From Mycetohabitans rhizoxinica HKI 454 (GTDB lineage Bacteria; Pseudomonadota; Gammaproteobacteria; Burkholderiales; Burkholderiaceae): a DNA stretch of 60,600 bases. A model generated the notes under the pieces. The model did no database searches and was not told the origin of the DNA. It saw only the letters and a program-made list of their open reading frames with translations. A program made the position numbers and the translations under genes. This document shows, piece by piece, positions 39,277 through 49,610 of the stretch (its first letter is position 1; each line of letters begins with the position of its first letter). Location of the stretch: positions 661,932 to 722,531 of the forward strand of contig NC_014722.1 in NCBI RefSeq assembly GCF_000198775.1. The letters are read 5' to 3'.

Positions 39277-40215
39277 ATGACCTTTTTTTCCGTATTGCTG
39301 GCTCTGATCATTGAACAGTTGCGGGCGCTGTCGCCGCACAATCCCGTGTCGATGCTGCTTCACTATCACGCGGCCAGTGCGGGGCAAGCGTTCGATGCCG
39401 GCAAGCGCAAGCACGGATTGCTTGCGTGGCTTTCCGTCGCTGTTCCATGGACCTTGGCGGTCGCGCTGATCTACTACCTGTTGTATCGGATCAGTTTTGT
39501 ACTGGCGTTTCTCTGGAATGTGGTGATCGTCTATTTGACGCTCGGCTTCCGACAATTCAGCCATTATTTCACCGACATTCATCTCGCACTGAACAACGAT
39601 GACGTGCCGCGCGCGCGTGAAATCCTCGCGCAGTGGACGGGCCTGGACACGGTGGACATGCCGGTTAGCGAGATCGTGCGCCATACGCTGATTCGCGCGG
39701 TGATCGCGTCGCACCGGCATGTGTTTGGCGTGTTCTTCTGGTTCGTCGTGCCGCTCGGACCGGCCGGTGCCGTCCTCTATCGGGTGGCTGAGCATTTGGC
39801 GCGGACCTGGAACGATACGGTATCGGACCGCACGCCAGCATTCGCCGCGTTTGCGCGGCAGGCGTTCTTTTTCATCGACTGGATGCCGGCGCGGCTGACC
39901 GCCATGGGTTTCGCGATCGTGGGCAACTTCGAGGACGCGATTTACGCTTGGCGCAATACCGCGCAGCAGTGGCCGGATCCGAACGAGGGCGTGTTGCTGT
40001 CCGCCGGCAGCGGCGCACTAGGGGCACGGCTGGCTGGCCCGCTAGCTGAGCCGTCCAGCGTCGACGCGTTGTCCTCCACCGATGGCAGCCCGGTGCCGGT
40101 GGGCGAGGATTGCACGCCGCGGACATTGCAATCGGCGGTGGGCCTCGTCTGGCGCGCCGTCATCCTGTGGATGCTATTGTTGCTGATGCTGACCGTGGCG
40201 GTGTGGGTCGGCTAG
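39277..40215 (+). CDS. CobD/CbiB-family (AmpE-like) membrane protein
   Basis: This is an integral membrane protein of 312 residues with segments near residues 1-15, 50-90, 145-170 and 295-312. The start MTFFSVLLALIIEQLRAL and RNTAQQWPDPNEGVLLSAGSGALG fit the CobD/CbiB-like family found in Burkholderia without cobalamin genes beside it. The role is uncertain: cobalamin side-chain attachment or an AmpE-like function. The open frame extends upstream to 39148, but that part is not conserved in style. Confidence 0.75.
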   Translation: MTFFSVLLALIIEQLRALSPHNPVSMLLHYHAASAGQAFDAGKRKHGLLAWLSVAVPWTLAVALIYYLLYRISFVLAFLWNVVIVYLTLGFRQFSHYFTDIHLALNNDDVPRAREILAQWTGLDTVDMPVSEIVRHTLIRAVIASHRHVFGVFFWFVVPLGPAGAVLYRVAEHLARTWNDTVSDRTPAFAAFARQAFFFIDWMPARLTAMGFAIVGNFEDAIYAWRNTAQQWPDPNEGVLLSAGSGALGARLAGPLAEPSSVDALSSTDGSPVPVGEDCTPRTLQSAVGLVWRAVILWMLLLLMLTVAVWVG

Positions 40216-40255
40216 GCTAGTAGCACTAGCCGCATCGTGACGCACCCGCGCTGCA

Positions 40256-40579
40256 TCAACCGTCGCGTAGATCGCGAGGGGTGCCGCACTGCCAGCACAG
40301 CGTGAATTGTGCTTCAAGCGTCTCGCCACAGCGTGGGCAGCGCCATTGCGGCTGTCGAACACCGGCATTGTTCGTCACCGCGAGCAGAATGTGTCGCGCA
40401 AGCGGCGCATCGCGCTCATCGACGAGCCATAGCTCCGGCGCGCATTGATCGGCCGGAATCTCGCCGAGCGCCCCGTGCAGATATCGATTGTGCATTTCAC
40501 AGCGGATGCCTGCGGTCGACAGCACATTGATCCAGTGCTGTGCGATCACCACATTAGGCGCTTTCGTCAGGATGACCAT
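40256..40579 (-). CDS. DUF2007 / zinc-ribbon protein
   Basis: This small soluble protein has 107 residues. Residues 1-65 form a DUF2007-type signal-transducing fold (MVILTKAPNVVIAQHWINVLSTAGI). The C-terminus is a zinc ribbon with CPRC and CWQC. No partner is evident from context. Confidence 0.78.
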   Translation of the reverse strand: MVILTKAPNVVIAQHWINVLSTAGIRCEMHNRYLHGALGEIPADQCAPELWLVDERDAPLARHILLAVTNNAGVRQPQWRCPRCGETLEAQFTLCWQCGTPRDLRDG

Positions 40580-40640
40580 TCAAATCTCCTGCGGCAGTCA
40601 ACGTGGCATGGCGCGGGCGCGCTGGCATCTACCGGCTCGA

Positions 40641-40728
40641 CGCACGGTATCGAACCACACCCACGGCGTGCTATCGAACCACCTACGGTGCGCTATCGAA
40701 CCACTCACGGCGTGCTATCGGACCACCT
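40641..40728. repeat. 22-24 bp tandem repeats at the rsgA 3' end
   Basis: Four copies centred on TATCGAACCAC (starts 40648, 40672, 40694, 40716) follow a 22-24 base period. The last unit holds the final codons and TAG of rsgA; two of the downstream units repeat the same CTA (TAG complement). It looks like local duplication of the gene end. Confidence 0.8.
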
Positions 40729-41689
40729 GGCTTGCTTCGTGCAGCAGTTGCGCATACAACGCATGGCGTGCCGGTGCGATGCGGCCTTGCGCCACCGCGT
40801 CCAGTATCGCACAGCCCGGCTCGTGCAAATGATGGCAATTGTAGAAGCGGCAACCGCCGAGTAGCGGGCGGAATTCGGGAAAGGCGCGTTCGAGTTGGCC
40901 CTCGGTCAAATGATACAGTCCGAACTCCTGAAAACCTGGCGAGTCGATCAACGCCCCACCGCTCGGTAACGTATACCAGCGAGTGAACGTGGTGGTATGA
41001 CGGCCGCTGTTCAGCGCCGATGAAATGTCGCGCGTCGCGGCGTTCGCGTACGGCACCAGCAGATTCACCAGCGTTGACTTGCCCATACCGGACTGGCCGA
41101 GCAGCAGCGTAGCGCGATGGGCGAGCAACGGTGCGAGCGTGGCGTGCGTGGCATCGGCGGCACTGGTCGCGGACACCTCGACGATCCGGTAGCCGAGTGC
41201 CGCGTAGGATGCGACACGTTTGCGGGCAAGCGGCAGTGCGGCGAGTAAGTCGGCTTTGTTCAACAGTACCACCGGCTCGAGCTGATGGGCTTCGGCCGCC
41301 ACCAGCGCGCGGCCAAGTAGGTCCTCGCTGAAATGCGGCTCGGTGGCCAGTACGATCAGCAATTGATCGAGATTGGCGGCAAAGAGCTTCGACTTGAACT
41401 GGTCCGAGCGAAACAGCAGGTTGCGTCGTGCATCGGTCGCGACGATGACCCCCTGGTCCGCGGAGGTCGTCTCGAAGCTGACGCGGTCGCCCACGGCGAC
41501 TTCACTCTTTTTGCCGCGTGGAAAGCACTGCAGTAGCGAGCCACCACTGTCGGGCTGAACCACATAGTGCCGGCCATGTGCGGCGATGACCCGGCCCTTG
41601 CCGGGCCCCCCTATCTGGTCGTGATCGTTGCCGCGTTGTGTTGTCGGGCCCGTGTGACGCGGTGCGCCGCGCGCTGCGTGGCTGCTCAT
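40715..41689 (-). CDS. rsgA: Small ribosomal subunit biogenesis GTPase RsgA
   Basis: This circularly permuted GTPase of 324 residues matures the 30S subunit. It has an N-terminal OB fold, then G4 (VLLNKADLL), G1 ([14 protein letters not shown]) and G3 ([12 protein letters not shown]) in permuted order, and a zinc knuckle [16 protein letters not shown]. The start overlaps the stop of the upstream M48 peptidase gene in ATGA, so the pair is translationally coupled. Its 3' end lies in a tandem repeat. Confidence 0.95.
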   Translation of the reverse strand: MSSHAARGAPRHTGPTTQRGNDHDQIGGPGKGRVIAAHGRHYVVQPDSGGSLLQCFPRGKKSEVAVGDRVSFETTSADQGVIVATDARRNLLFRSDQFKSKLFAANLDQLLIVLATEPHFSEDLLGRALVAAEAHQLEPVVLLNKADLLAALPLARKRVASYAALGYRIVEVSATSAADATHATLAPLLAHRATLLLGQSGMGKSTLVNLLVPYANAATRDISSALNSGRHTTTFTRWYTLPSGGALIDSPGFQEFGLYHLTEGQLERAFPEFRPLLGGCRFYNCHHLHEPGCAILDAVAQGRIAPARHALYAQLLHEASQVVR

Positions 41690-42939
41690 GTACGCGCGTG
41701 CGCCAGCAGCCGTTCGATGCGCTGCGCCGCGGGCGGGTGGGAGTAATAGAATGCAGAGTAGACCGGGTCGGGCGTCAGCGTCGACGCATTGTCCTGATAG
41801 AGCTTGACCAGCGCGCTGATCAAATCCTGCGCGCGTGCCTGCGTCGCAGCGAAGGCGTCGGCCTCGAACTCATGCTTGCGCGACGATAGGCTGGTGAGCG
41901 GCGTCACAAAAAACAGGAAGACCGGCATCACGAGACAGAACAGGATCAAGGCAAGTGCGTCGTTCGAGCCGGTCATCGACGGCGTCACGCCCAGGCTCGT
42001 GTAGAACCACGGACGTTGGGCGAGCCAGCCGAGCAACGCAAGCAGCACGAATGACAATGCAAATGTGATGATCATGCGTTTCAGCACGTGCCGGTGCTTG
42101 AAATGACCGAGTTCGTGCGCCAACACCGCCTCGATCTCGCTGCCATCGAGCCGGCTGAGCAGCGTGTCGAAGAACACGATCCGCTTGGCCGTGCCAAAGC
42201 CGGTAAAGTAGGCATTGCCATGCGCGGAGCGCCGGCTGCCGTCCATCACGAACAGCCCTTTGGCGGCGAAGCCGCAGCGGTGCATCAACGACTCGATGCG
42301 CTCACGCAACGATGCGTCGGTCAGCGGCTCGAACTTGTTGAACAGCGGCGCGATTACGCTTGGGTATAGGACCAGCACGCCGACGCTGAACGTGACCCAG
42401 ACGAGCCAAGCCCAGATCCACCACATCGCGCCGGCCTGCTGCATCAGCCACAGCACGACGAACAACAGCGGCAGGCCGATTAGCGCGCCGAGCAACGTTC
42501 CCTTCACCAGGTCGGCAAAAAAAAGCTTGCGCGACATCCTGTTGAAGCCGAACCGTGCCTCGATGACAAAGTGCCGCGCATAGTCGAACGGCAAATCGAC
42601 CAGTCCGATGATGACAGCGACCGTGGTCACCAGCGCAATCTGACCTGCATAGCCGCGACCCAGCCATCCACTGAGCAGGGTATCCAACCATTGCAGGCCG
42701 CCCAACAACGTCAACGCGACCAGCAACGCGCCGCCCACGCCGAGCTCCAGCATGGCGAGCCGTGTCAGCGATATCGTATAGTCGGCCGCGCGCTGGTGGG
42801 CCTGCAGCGAGATCGTGTCGCGGAATCCGTCCGGGACCGCATGGCGATGGTTGGCGACGTGCCGGATCTGTCGGCTTGCGAGCCACAGCCGGGTGGCGAT
42901 CATGGCGACGAGCGCGACGACAAAGAGGAACGTAAACAT
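41686..42939 (-). CDS. M48-family (Ste24-like) membrane metallopeptidase
   Basis: The protein has 417 residues, with several membrane segments, the zinc motif [14 protein letters not shown] and the third ligand in [12 protein letters not shown]. Domain layout is that of CAAX prenyl protease 1/Ste24-like enzymes. In bacteria these act in membrane protein quality control, and the substrate is not known. It is upstream of rsgA and divergent from orn, a conserved Burkholderia order. Confidence 0.92.
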   Translation of the reverse strand: MFTFLFVVALVAMIATRLWLASRQIRHVANHRHAVPDGFRDTISLQAHQRAADYTISLTRLAMLELGVGGALLVALTLLGGLQWLDTLLSGWLGRGYAGQIALVTTVAVIIGLVDLPFDYARHFVIEARFGFNRMSRKLFFADLVKGTLLGALIGLPLLFVVLWLMQQAGAMWWIWAWLVWVTFSVGVLVLYPSVIAPLFNKFEPLTDASLRERIESLMHRCGFAAKGLFVMDGSRRSAHGNAYFTGFGTAKRIVFFDTLLSRLDGSEIEAVLAHELGHFKHRHVLKRMIITFALSFVLLALLGWLAQRPWFYTSLGVTPSMTGSNDALALILFCLVMPVFLFFVTPLTSLSSRKHEFEADAFAATQARAQDLISALVKLYQDNASTLTPDPVYSAFYYSHPPAAQRIERLLAHART

Positions 42940-43049
42940 CCGTTATCCGTGGGAACGCTGTAATGCATCTATTCTCGCACGTTCGCCGCGGGTGTCGCCG
43001 CTGCGGCGCTTCGGGCAAAATAGCGAGGAATCCATTTTAAGGCGTTTGA

Positions 43050-43664
43050 ATGAGTCCCGACCTGCAGCAACCTGGCGGCCAGCCCGTGTTGGCCAAGAGT
43101 GAATTCAACTTGATCTGGCTGGATATGGAGATGACCGGCTTGCTGCCGAACACCGACCGGATCATCGAGGTCGCGGTGGTGGTCACCGATTCGAACCTGA
43201 CGGTGGTCGTCGAAGGTCCGGTACTGGCGATCCATCAGTCGGATTCGACGCTGGATGCGATGGACCAATGGAACAAGAACACGCATGGCCGCTCGGGCCT
43301 GATCGAACGGGTTCGTGCATCGTCGGTCACCGAAGCTGATGCGGCCGCGCAATTGCTCGCGTTCCTGTCGCAATATGTGCCGGCTGGCAAGTCGCCGATG
43401 TGTGGCAACTCGATTTGCCAGGACCGTCGTTTCATGGCGCGCTGGATGCCGGAACTCGAGGCGTTCTTTCACTATCGCAATCTCGACGTGAGCACGCTGA
43501 AGGAGTTGTGCCGCCGCTGGCAGCCGGCGGTCTACAAGGGATTCCAGAAGCGTGCCTTGCATACCGCGCTGGCCGACATCCATGAGTCGATTGACGAATT
43601 GAAGTACTACCGCGAGCATTTCCTGCGCGCGCCCGACGCCGCCGTGATGCCGCAAGTGGGCTGA
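43050..43664 (+). CDS. orn: Oligoribonuclease
   Basis: This DEDDh 3'-5' exonuclease of 204 residues degrades RNA dinucleotides and pGpG. Exo I is [11 protein letters not shown], Exo [26 protein letters not shown] (residues 115-136), and Exo [24 protein letters not shown] with the catalytic His and Asp. The N-terminal 13 residues are a short extension. Confidence 0.97.
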   Translation: MSPDLQQPGGQPVLAKSEFNLIWLDMEMTGLLPNTDRIIEVAVVVTDSNLTVVVEGPVLAIHQSDSTLDAMDQWNKNTHGRSGLIERVRASSVTEADAAAQLLAFLSQYVPAGKSPMCGNSICQDRRFMARWMPELEAFFHYRNLDVSTLKELCRRWQPAVYKGFQKRALHTALADIHESIDELKYYREHFLRAPDAAVMPQVG

Positions 43665-43710
43665 CGAGCCGGCTGCGCCGCACAAGCGGCCGGGTCCGCG
43701 CGGCCTGCGC

Positions 43711-44340
43711 TCAGGTTGCGGCCGGCGGCTTTTGCCGGATCGCGCTCTTGGGCCGGAATGCGATCACATGCGCCGGGTCGGTTTCGATATACGGGCCGCC
43801 AATCAGGTCGATGCAGTACGGCACGGCGGCGAAGATGCCATTGACGATCACGTTCCCCTGCGCGTCGCGCACGCCCTCGAGTGTTTCACGGATCGACTTC
43901 GGCTGGCCGGGCAGGTTCACAATCAGCGCCGCATGATCGGCCGTTTCGCGAATGACCGCCACTTGGCGCGACAGAATCGCCGTCGGCACGAAATGCAGGC
44001 TGATCTGGCGCATTTGCTCGCCAAAACCGGGCATCGTCCGAGTGCCCACCGCCAGCGTGGCCTCCGGCGTGACGTCGCGCCGGGCGGGGCCGGTGCCGCC
44101 CGTGGTGAGCACGAGGTCGCAGCGGGCCTCGTCCACAAGCTCGGTCAGCGTGCGTGAGATGGTGGCTGCATCGTCGGCGATCAGCCGCGTGTGTGCCTGC
44201 CACGCACTCGTGAGCGTGTCGCTCAGCCATGCCTGTAGCGCGGGGATGCCCTGGTCCTCATAGACGCCGGCACTGGCACGGTCGCTAATCGAAACCAGGC
44301 CGACGACCAGTTTGTTGGCACGGTCATGCGGTGTCGTCAT
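43711..44340 (-). CDS. mog: Molybdopterin adenylyltransferase
   Basis: The 209-residue MogA-type protein adenylates molybdopterin before metal insertion. It has [43 protein letters not shown] (active site) and [16 protein letters not shown]. The start ATGACGACACC overlaps the end of darP, so the genes are coupled. Confidence 0.93.
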   Translation of the reverse strand: MTTPHDRANKLVVGLVSISDRASAGVYEDQGIPALQAWLSDTLTSAWQAHTRLIADDAATISRTLTELVDEARCDLVLTTGGTGPARRDVTPEATLAVGTRTMPGFGEQMRQISLHFVPTAILSRQVAVIRETADHAALIVNLPGQPKSIRETLEGVRDAQGNVIVNGIFAAVPYCIDLIGGPYIETDPAHVIAFRPKSAIRQKPPAAT

Positions 44341-44953
44341 CATCTTGCTCGTCGTCGGAAGAAGCGGGGATCCCGGCGTGTTCGGCGCGCGGATCCGCAT
44401 CACCGGCCACTTCTTTGATCCACTGGAACAGTTCTCTAAAATAGCGCGGCGGCTTGCCTTGGGCCGCCTCGCGCCGCGCATTGCGGATCAGCGTGCGGCC
44501 TTGCTGGACGTCGGCGCCCGGATGGGTGCGTAAAAACTCGGTCAACGCCTCGTCGCTCGCGAGCAACTGCGCGCGGGTGCGCTCGATCCAGTGCAATCGC
44601 GCCGTCTCGGCTTTGTTCGTGCCGTTATATGTGTCCAGCGCGTTGCGCAGCGCCGCCACGTCGGTGGCTGGCAGGCCGCGCATCAGTCGCCCCACATACT
44701 GCAATTGCCGCCGCTTGCCCTCATGGTCGGTGATGCGGCGCGCTTCGCGTATTGCATCGGCTAGGTCCTCGGGTAACGGCATGCGCTTAAGCGCATCCTT
44801 GGGCAGGTCAACAATCTCGGCGCCAAGCGCCTGTAGCGCCGTCATTTCCCGTTTGAGTTGCGATTTGCTCGGCCGCGTGTCATCGCGGCCGCCCTGGTGG
44901 TCGGCGAGCGGTTGCGGCTGCGTTGCTGTCGTGGTTCGTGTCTTGCGCGTCAT
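44324..44953 (-). CDS. darP: Dual-action ribosomal maturation protein DarP (YjgA)
   Basis: The 209-residue DUF615 protein associates with the 50S subunit. The core is [31 protein letters not shown] and [13 protein letters not shown]. The tail is acidic ([12 protein letters not shown]). It is divergent from pmbA and upstream of mog. Confidence 0.93.
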   Translation of the reverse strand: MTRKTRTTTATQPQPLADHQGGRDDTRPSKSQLKREMTALQALGAEIVDLPKDALKRMPLPEDLADAIREARRITDHEGKRRQLQYVGRLMRGLPATDVAALRNALDTYNGTNKAETARLHWIERTRAQLLASDEALTEFLRTHPGADVQQGRTLIRNARREAAQGKPPRYFRELFQWIKEVAGDADPRAEHAGIPASSDDEQDDDDTA

Positions 44954-45044
44954 GCGCGTATTTTAGCGCGTACCGCGTGCCGTCCTCGCGGTTGGGCAAA
45001 CGGCTTGTTATGATCGCATCATGAAAACCGAGGATCGAACTGAC

Positions 45045-46403
45045 ATGGCAGCACACCAGCGCGTGTTTCCGCACACCCAGGCGCAACTGAAGGACATCGC
45101 GGCGGACATACTACGGCACGCAAAAGCGCTCGGCGCAACCGATGCCGCGACCGAGATCTCAGAAGGCGACGGCTTGTCGGTGTCAGTACGGCGAGGCGAG
45201 GTCGAGACGATCGAGCACAACCGCGACAAGACGATGGGGGTGACCGTATTCATCGGCAACAAGCGCGGCAACGCGAGCACCTCCGATTTCTCGCCGGCAG
45301 CACTGCGTGATACGGTATCGGCCGCGTACAACATCGCGCGGTTTACCGCAGAGGACAACTGCGCCGGGCTTGCCGAAGCGGAGTTGCTCGAGATGCACCC
45401 GCTGGATTTGGATTTGTTCCACCCGTGGGAGCTACATGCCGACGACGCGGTCGAGATCGCGCGCCGCGCCGAACAGGCGGCCTTCGACACCGACCCGCGG
45501 ATCCGCAACAGCGAAGGCGCGAGCGTGTCGGCGCAGCATTCGCAGTTCGTGCTGGCTACCTCCCGCGGTTTTGTCGGCGGCTATCCGTATTCGCGGCACG
45601 CTATCGCATGCGCGCCGATTGCCGGCAGCGGCCAGCAGATGCAGCGTGACGACTGGTACACGTCACGCCGCTGCGCAGCGCAATTGGCCTCGCCCGAAGC
45701 GGTGGGCCGCTATGCTGCCGAGCGTGCGTTGGCGCGTATCGGCGCGCGCCGGCTCGGGACTCGAAAATGCCCGGTGTTGTTCGAGGCGCCGCTCGCCGTC
45801 GGGCTGCTGGGTGCGTTCGTGCAGGCGACCAGCGGCGGGGCGTTATATCGCAAGACGAGCTTTCTGACCGACTCGCTGGGCAAGCCTGTATTCGCGCCGC
45901 ACGTGCAGGTGCGCGAGGATCCGCATGTGCCCCGCGCGCTGGGCAGTGCCCCGTTTGACGAGGAGGGTGTACGCACCACGCGGCGCGATGTCGTGCGCGA
46001 CGGCGTCGTACAAGGGTATTTCCTGTCGACGTATTCGGCTCGCAAGCTGGGCATGAAAACTACCGGCAATGCCGGCGGCTCGCACAATCTGTCATTGACC
46101 AGCACGTTCACGCGCGAAGACGACGATTTCCGCGCGATGTTGCGCAAGCTCGGCACGGGGCTGCTGTTGACCGAGTTGATGGGGCAGGGGGTGAACTATG
46201 TTACGGGCGACTATTCGCGTGGCGCGTCCGGATTCTGGGTCGAGAATGGCCAGATCCAGTATCCGGTCGAGGAGATCACGGTCGCCAGTACGCTGCAGCA
46301 GATGTTTGCGCAAATCGTCGCGATCGGCGCCGACAAGATCGTGCGCGGAACGAAAGAAACCGGCTCGGTGCTGATCGAGCAAATGACGATTGCTGGCCAG
46401 TGA
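45045..46403 (+). CDS. pmbA: Metalloprotease PmbA/TldE
   Basis: The 452-residue partner of TldD trims modified peptides and acts on CcdA-like substrates. EISEGDGLSVSVRRGEVETIEHNRDKTMGVTVF-type N-terminus (residues 33-65) and GGALYRKTSFLTDSLG, NAGGSHNLSL and GQGVNYVTGDYSRGASGFWVENG-type sequences (split across 370-392) identify it. It lacks the HExxxH of TldD, as usual. ATG at 45045 has GAGGA upstream; an ATG at 45021 lies almost on a TATGAT promoter box. Confidence 0.95.
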   Translation: MAAHQRVFPHTQAQLKDIAADILRHAKALGATDAATEISEGDGLSVSVRRGEVETIEHNRDKTMGVTVFIGNKRGNASTSDFSPAALRDTVSAAYNIARFTAEDNCAGLAEAELLEMHPLDLDLFHPWELHADDAVEIARRAEQAAFDTDPRIRNSEGASVSAQHSQFVLATSRGFVGGYPYSRHAIACAPIAGSGQQMQRDDWYTSRRCAAQLASPEAVGRYAAERALARIGARRLGTRKCPVLFEAPLAVGLLGAFVQATSGGALYRKTSFLTDSLGKPVFAPHVQVREDPHVPRALGSAPFDEEGVRTTRRDVVRDGVVQGYFLSTYSARKLGMKTTGNAGGSHNLSLTSTFTREDDDFRAMLRKLGTGLLLTELMGQGVNYVTGDYSRGASGFWVENGQIQYPVEEITVASTLQQMFAQIVAIGADKIVRGTKETGSVLIEQMTIAGQ

Positions 46404-46416
46404 GTCCCGCGGCGTA

Positions 46417-46914
46417 TCAGCGGATCCTTTCGTATTCGACGAACGCGTAGTCGAAGTCGTTCGGTGGGGCCGCGCGATGGGTTTCGCGCGACACCTCCCG
46501 CCAGTGCTCCGGTGACGGCGCGGCAAACGTCGCGTCGCCTTCGAACGCGTGATCGATCTCGGTGACGATCAATCGCCCGGCGCGTCCGATGCCCTCGCGA
46601 TACAACTGGGCGCCGCCGATCAGGTAGGCAAGCGGTGCATGCAGCGTTTCGCACAGCGCGAGCGCCGCGTCCAGGCTCGTGACGGTGTCACAGCCCTCGA
46701 AACGTCGCGTCGCATCGTGCGTCACGACGATGTTGCGGCGGCCCGGCAGCGCGCGCCCAATCGACTCGTGGGTCTTGCGCCCCATGATCAGCGGCGCACC
46801 CATCGTGGTGCGCTTAAAGTGCGCAAGATCCTCGGGCAGCCGCCATGGCAGCGCGTTGTCGCGTCCGATCACGCCGTTGCGTGCGCGCGCGACGATCAGG
46901 TAAAGCGTCGTCAT
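46417..46914 (-). CDS. folA: Dihydrofolate reductase
   Basis: This NADPH-dependent DHFR of 165 residues regenerates tetrahydrofolate. [46 protein letters not shown] and [12 protein letters not shown] are the active-site and cofactor motifs. It is downstream of thyA on the same strand, pairing the two steps of thymidylate synthesis. It is convergent with pmbA. Confidence 0.96.
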   Translation of the reverse strand: MTTLYLIVARARNGVIGRDNALPWRLPEDLAHFKRTTMGAPLIMGRKTHESIGRALPGRRNIVVTHDATRRFEGCDTVTSLDAALALCETLHAPLAYLIGGAQLYREGIGRAGRLIVTEIDHAFEGDATFAAPSPEHWREVSRETHRAAPPNDFDYAFVEYERIR

Positions 46915-47084
46915 TGATCCACCGTGAGTTGGACAGGCAGGGGCGCGGGGCTCGCCCCGCGTGCCCGATTGTAGCTGACTGCGGCTCAGCATTCGGCGAG
47001 CGGCGGCGGACATGAACACGGCCGTCGCGGTTGACGCCGCTGGCCGGCCCGGGCTGGGATCGCTCACCCCCCGGTGCCGTCAGG

Positions 47085-47921
47085 CTACACCGCGATCGGT
47101 GCGGCAATATGGGGATGCGGGTCGTAGCCGGCGATCTCGAAGTCTTCGAAACGGTAATCGAACAGGGTGTCCGGCTCTCGCTTGATGATCAGCCGGGGTA
47201 GCGGCCGTGGCGTGCGGGTGAGCTGCAGCCGGGCCTGTTCGACGTGGTTCAGGTACAGGTGAGCGTCACCGATTGAATGGACGATTTCGCCGGGCTGCAA
47301 GCCCAGTTGCTGCGCGATCATATGGGTGAGAAACGCCACCGACGCGCAGTTATATGGGATGCCGAGGAACCAATCGCCGGAACGCTGGGTCAGCATGCAG
47401 CTCAGCTTGCCCTCGGCGATGTAGAACTGGTACAGGATGTGACACGGCGGCAGCGACATGCGGCCCTCCAGCGCATTTTGCTCGGGGGACTTCGACTCGT
47501 CGGGCAGAAACGACACGTTCCATGCGTTAAGGATGTGCCGGCGGCTGTCCGGCTTCGTGCGCAGCGAGTCGAGCAGCGCCTGTACCTGGTCGGTCCGGGT
47601 GCCGTCGGGATTGCGCCACGACCGCCACTGCGCGCCGTACACGGGGCCGAGTTCGCCGTCGGGCGTGGCCCATTCGTCCCAGATCGTCACACCGTTCTCA
47701 TGCAGGTAGCGGATGTTCGTATCCCCGCGCAGGAACCATAGCAACTCGTGCAGGATCGAGCGCACGTGCAGTTTCTTGGTGGTCAGCAGCGGGAAACCGG
47801 TGGATAAGTCATGCCGGTACGACACGCCGAACAGTGAGCGCGTGCCCGTGCCGGTGCGGTCGCTCTTGAGCGTGCCGCGTTCGAGCAGATCCTTGAGAAT
47901 AGACAGGTACGGTGCATCCAT
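47085..47921 (-). CDS. thyA: Thymidylate synthase
   Basis: This is ThyA-type dTMP synthase, 278 residues. [30 protein letters not shown], the catalytic Cys in [33 protein letters not shown] and the folate-binding [13 protein letters not shown] are present. An insert of about 14 residues lies before the Cys region ([13 protein letters not shown]), which is why it is slightly longer than the E. coli enzyme. Confidence 0.97.
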   Translation of the reverse strand: MDAPYLSILKDLLERGTLKSDRTGTGTRSLFGVSYRHDLSTGFPLLTTKKLHVRSILHELLWFLRGDTNIRYLHENGVTIWDEWATPDGELGPVYGAQWRSWRNPDGTRTDQVQALLDSLRTKPDSRRHILNAWNVSFLPDESKSPEQNALEGRMSLPPCHILYQFYIAEGKLSCMLTQRSGDWFLGIPYNCASVAFLTHMIAQQLGLQPGEIVHSIGDAHLYLNHVEQARLQLTRTPRPLPRLIIKREPDTLFDYRFEDFEIAGYDPHPHIAAPIAV

Positions 47922-48148
47922 GGTCTGGAACCGGGTTGCAGGCCCGGTCGGGGAAAGTGGCTGGAAACGGCAAATGCACTATTTTACGTGACCGGGGAAA
48001 ACGCGCCGGTTGAACTCAAATCGTGTGCTTGTCCAGCCATCGCCGTCATGCGGTCGTTGTGTCGAAAGAACGCTTTGCGCTGCTTGCCGTGGCCTGCGTG
48101 GCCGTGTGTTGCAGCGGCTGCGCGCGGCCGGACAGCAGGTCGGTTCGG

Positions 48149-49546
48149 CTAGTCGCGCGTGCCGACCATGTCCCGCGGTCGAACCCACTCATCGAACTGC
48201 TCAGAAGTCAGATAGCCGAGCGCCAGCGCGGCGGCCTTCAGCGTGGTGCCTTCGTGGTGTGCCTTCTTGGCGATGTGTGCCGCCTTGTCATAGCCGATGT
48301 GCGGGTTCAGCGCGGTGACCAGCATCAGCGACTCGTTGAGCAGCGCGTCGATCCGTGCCCGGTTTGGCTCGATGCCGCTCGCGCAGTGATCGTTGAAGCT
48401 CAGCATGCCGTCGGTCAGCAGCCGAATCGATTGCAGCACATTGTGCGCAATCATTGGCCGGAAAACGTTGAGTTCAAAATTGCCGCTCGCGCCGCCGAAA
48501 TTGACGGCGACGTCATTGCCAAAGACCTGGCAGCACAGCATCGTCAGCGCTTCTGCCTGGGTTGGATTGACCTTGCCCGGCATGATCGAGCTGCCCGGCT
48601 CGTTTTCGGGGATTGTGATCTCACCCAACCCGCAGCGGGGTCCCGACGCGAGCCAGCGGATGTCGTTGGCGATCTTCATCAGGCTGGCGGCGAGCGTTTT
48701 CAGCGCGCCGTGTGCGGCCACCAGCGCGTCGGCTGCGGCCATCACCTCGAACTTGTTTGGTGCGGTGACGAACGGCAGTCCGGTGAGCCGGCCGATGGCT
48801 GCAGCGACCTTTTGCGCGAATTGCGGATGGGCGTTCAATCCGGTGCCGACTGCGGTGCCGCCAAGCGCGAGTTCGTACAGATGGGGCAGCGTCGCGTCCA
48901 GATGGCGCATCCCCTGGTCGAGTTGGGCGATGTAGCCTGAAAACTCCTGGCCCAGCGTCAGCGGCGTGGCATCCTGCAGGTGCGTGCGGCCAATCTTCAC
49001 GATGTCGGCAAAAGCGGCGCACTTGTGCGCGAGCGTGTCGCGCAGCTTAATCAGCGCCGGCTTGAGCCGTGTCACGATGCCTTGCGCGGCGGCGATATGC
49101 ATCGCGGTCGGGAACACGTCGTTGGACGACTGGCCGCGATTCACGTCGTCGTTCGGATGCACCAGGCGCGCCTCGCCGCGTTCACCGCCCAGATGCTCGC
49201 TCGCGCGGTTGGCGATCACCTCGTTCAGGTTCATGTTAGTTTGCGTACCTGAACCCGTTTGCCAAACCGCTAGCGGGAATTGCGCCGCGTGCTCGCCGGC
49301 GAGGATCTCATCTGCCACGGCAATGATTGCGCTTGCCTTGTCGGCGGGCAGCACGCCAAGCGCTTCGTTGACTTCAGCTGCGGCGCGTTTGACGATCGCC
49401 AGCGCGTGAATTAGCTCCGCTGGCTGCTTCTCCGTGGAGATCTTGAAATGTTGCAGCGATCGTTGAGTTTGCGCCCCCCACAGCCGGTCGGCAGGCACGG
49501 CGATGGCGCCAAACGTGTCGCGTTCCATCCTGACGTTCTCTGTCAT
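48149..49546 (-). CDS. fumC: Class II fumarate hydratase
   Basis: This TCA-cycle fumarase of 465 residues is the iron-free class. Signature [34 protein letters not shown] and [20 protein letters not shown] are clear. The start [18 protein letters not shown] is preferred over upstream codons. The long plus-strand frame opposite its 5' half is a shadow. Confidence 0.97.
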   Translation of the reverse strand: MTENVRMERDTFGAIAVPADRLWGAQTQRSLQHFKISTEKQPAELIHALAIVKRAAAEVNEALGVLPADKASAIIAVADEILAGEHAAQFPLAVWQTGSGTQTNMNLNEVIANRASEHLGGERGEARLVHPNDDVNRGQSSNDVFPTAMHIAAAQGIVTRLKPALIKLRDTLAHKCAAFADIVKIGRTHLQDATPLTLGQEFSGYIAQLDQGMRHLDATLPHLYELALGGTAVGTGLNAHPQFAQKVAAAIGRLTGLPFVTAPNKFEVMAAADALVAAHGALKTLAASLMKIANDIRWLASGPRCGLGEITIPENEPGSSIMPGKVNPTQAEALTMLCCQVFGNDVAVNFGGASGNFELNVFRPMIAHNVLQSIRLLTDGMLSFNDHCASGIEPNRARIDALLNESLMLVTALNPHIGYDKAAHIAKKAHHEGTTLKAAALALGYLTSEQFDEWVRPRDMVGTRD

Positions 49547-49610
49547 TTTATGCTCCAGCAATGCGGACACGGGGTCCATGGTGATCGAACAGGGCTGCCG
49601 TGGTGGCCGT

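Noticed and set aside
40641..40728. Possible CRISPR array
   Set aside because: Units are contiguous near-identical repeats without unique spacers and no cas genes are present.
48023..48940. A 305-codon plus-strand open frame opposite fumC
   Set aside because: fumC is intact on the other strand with all signatures; this frame resembles no family.
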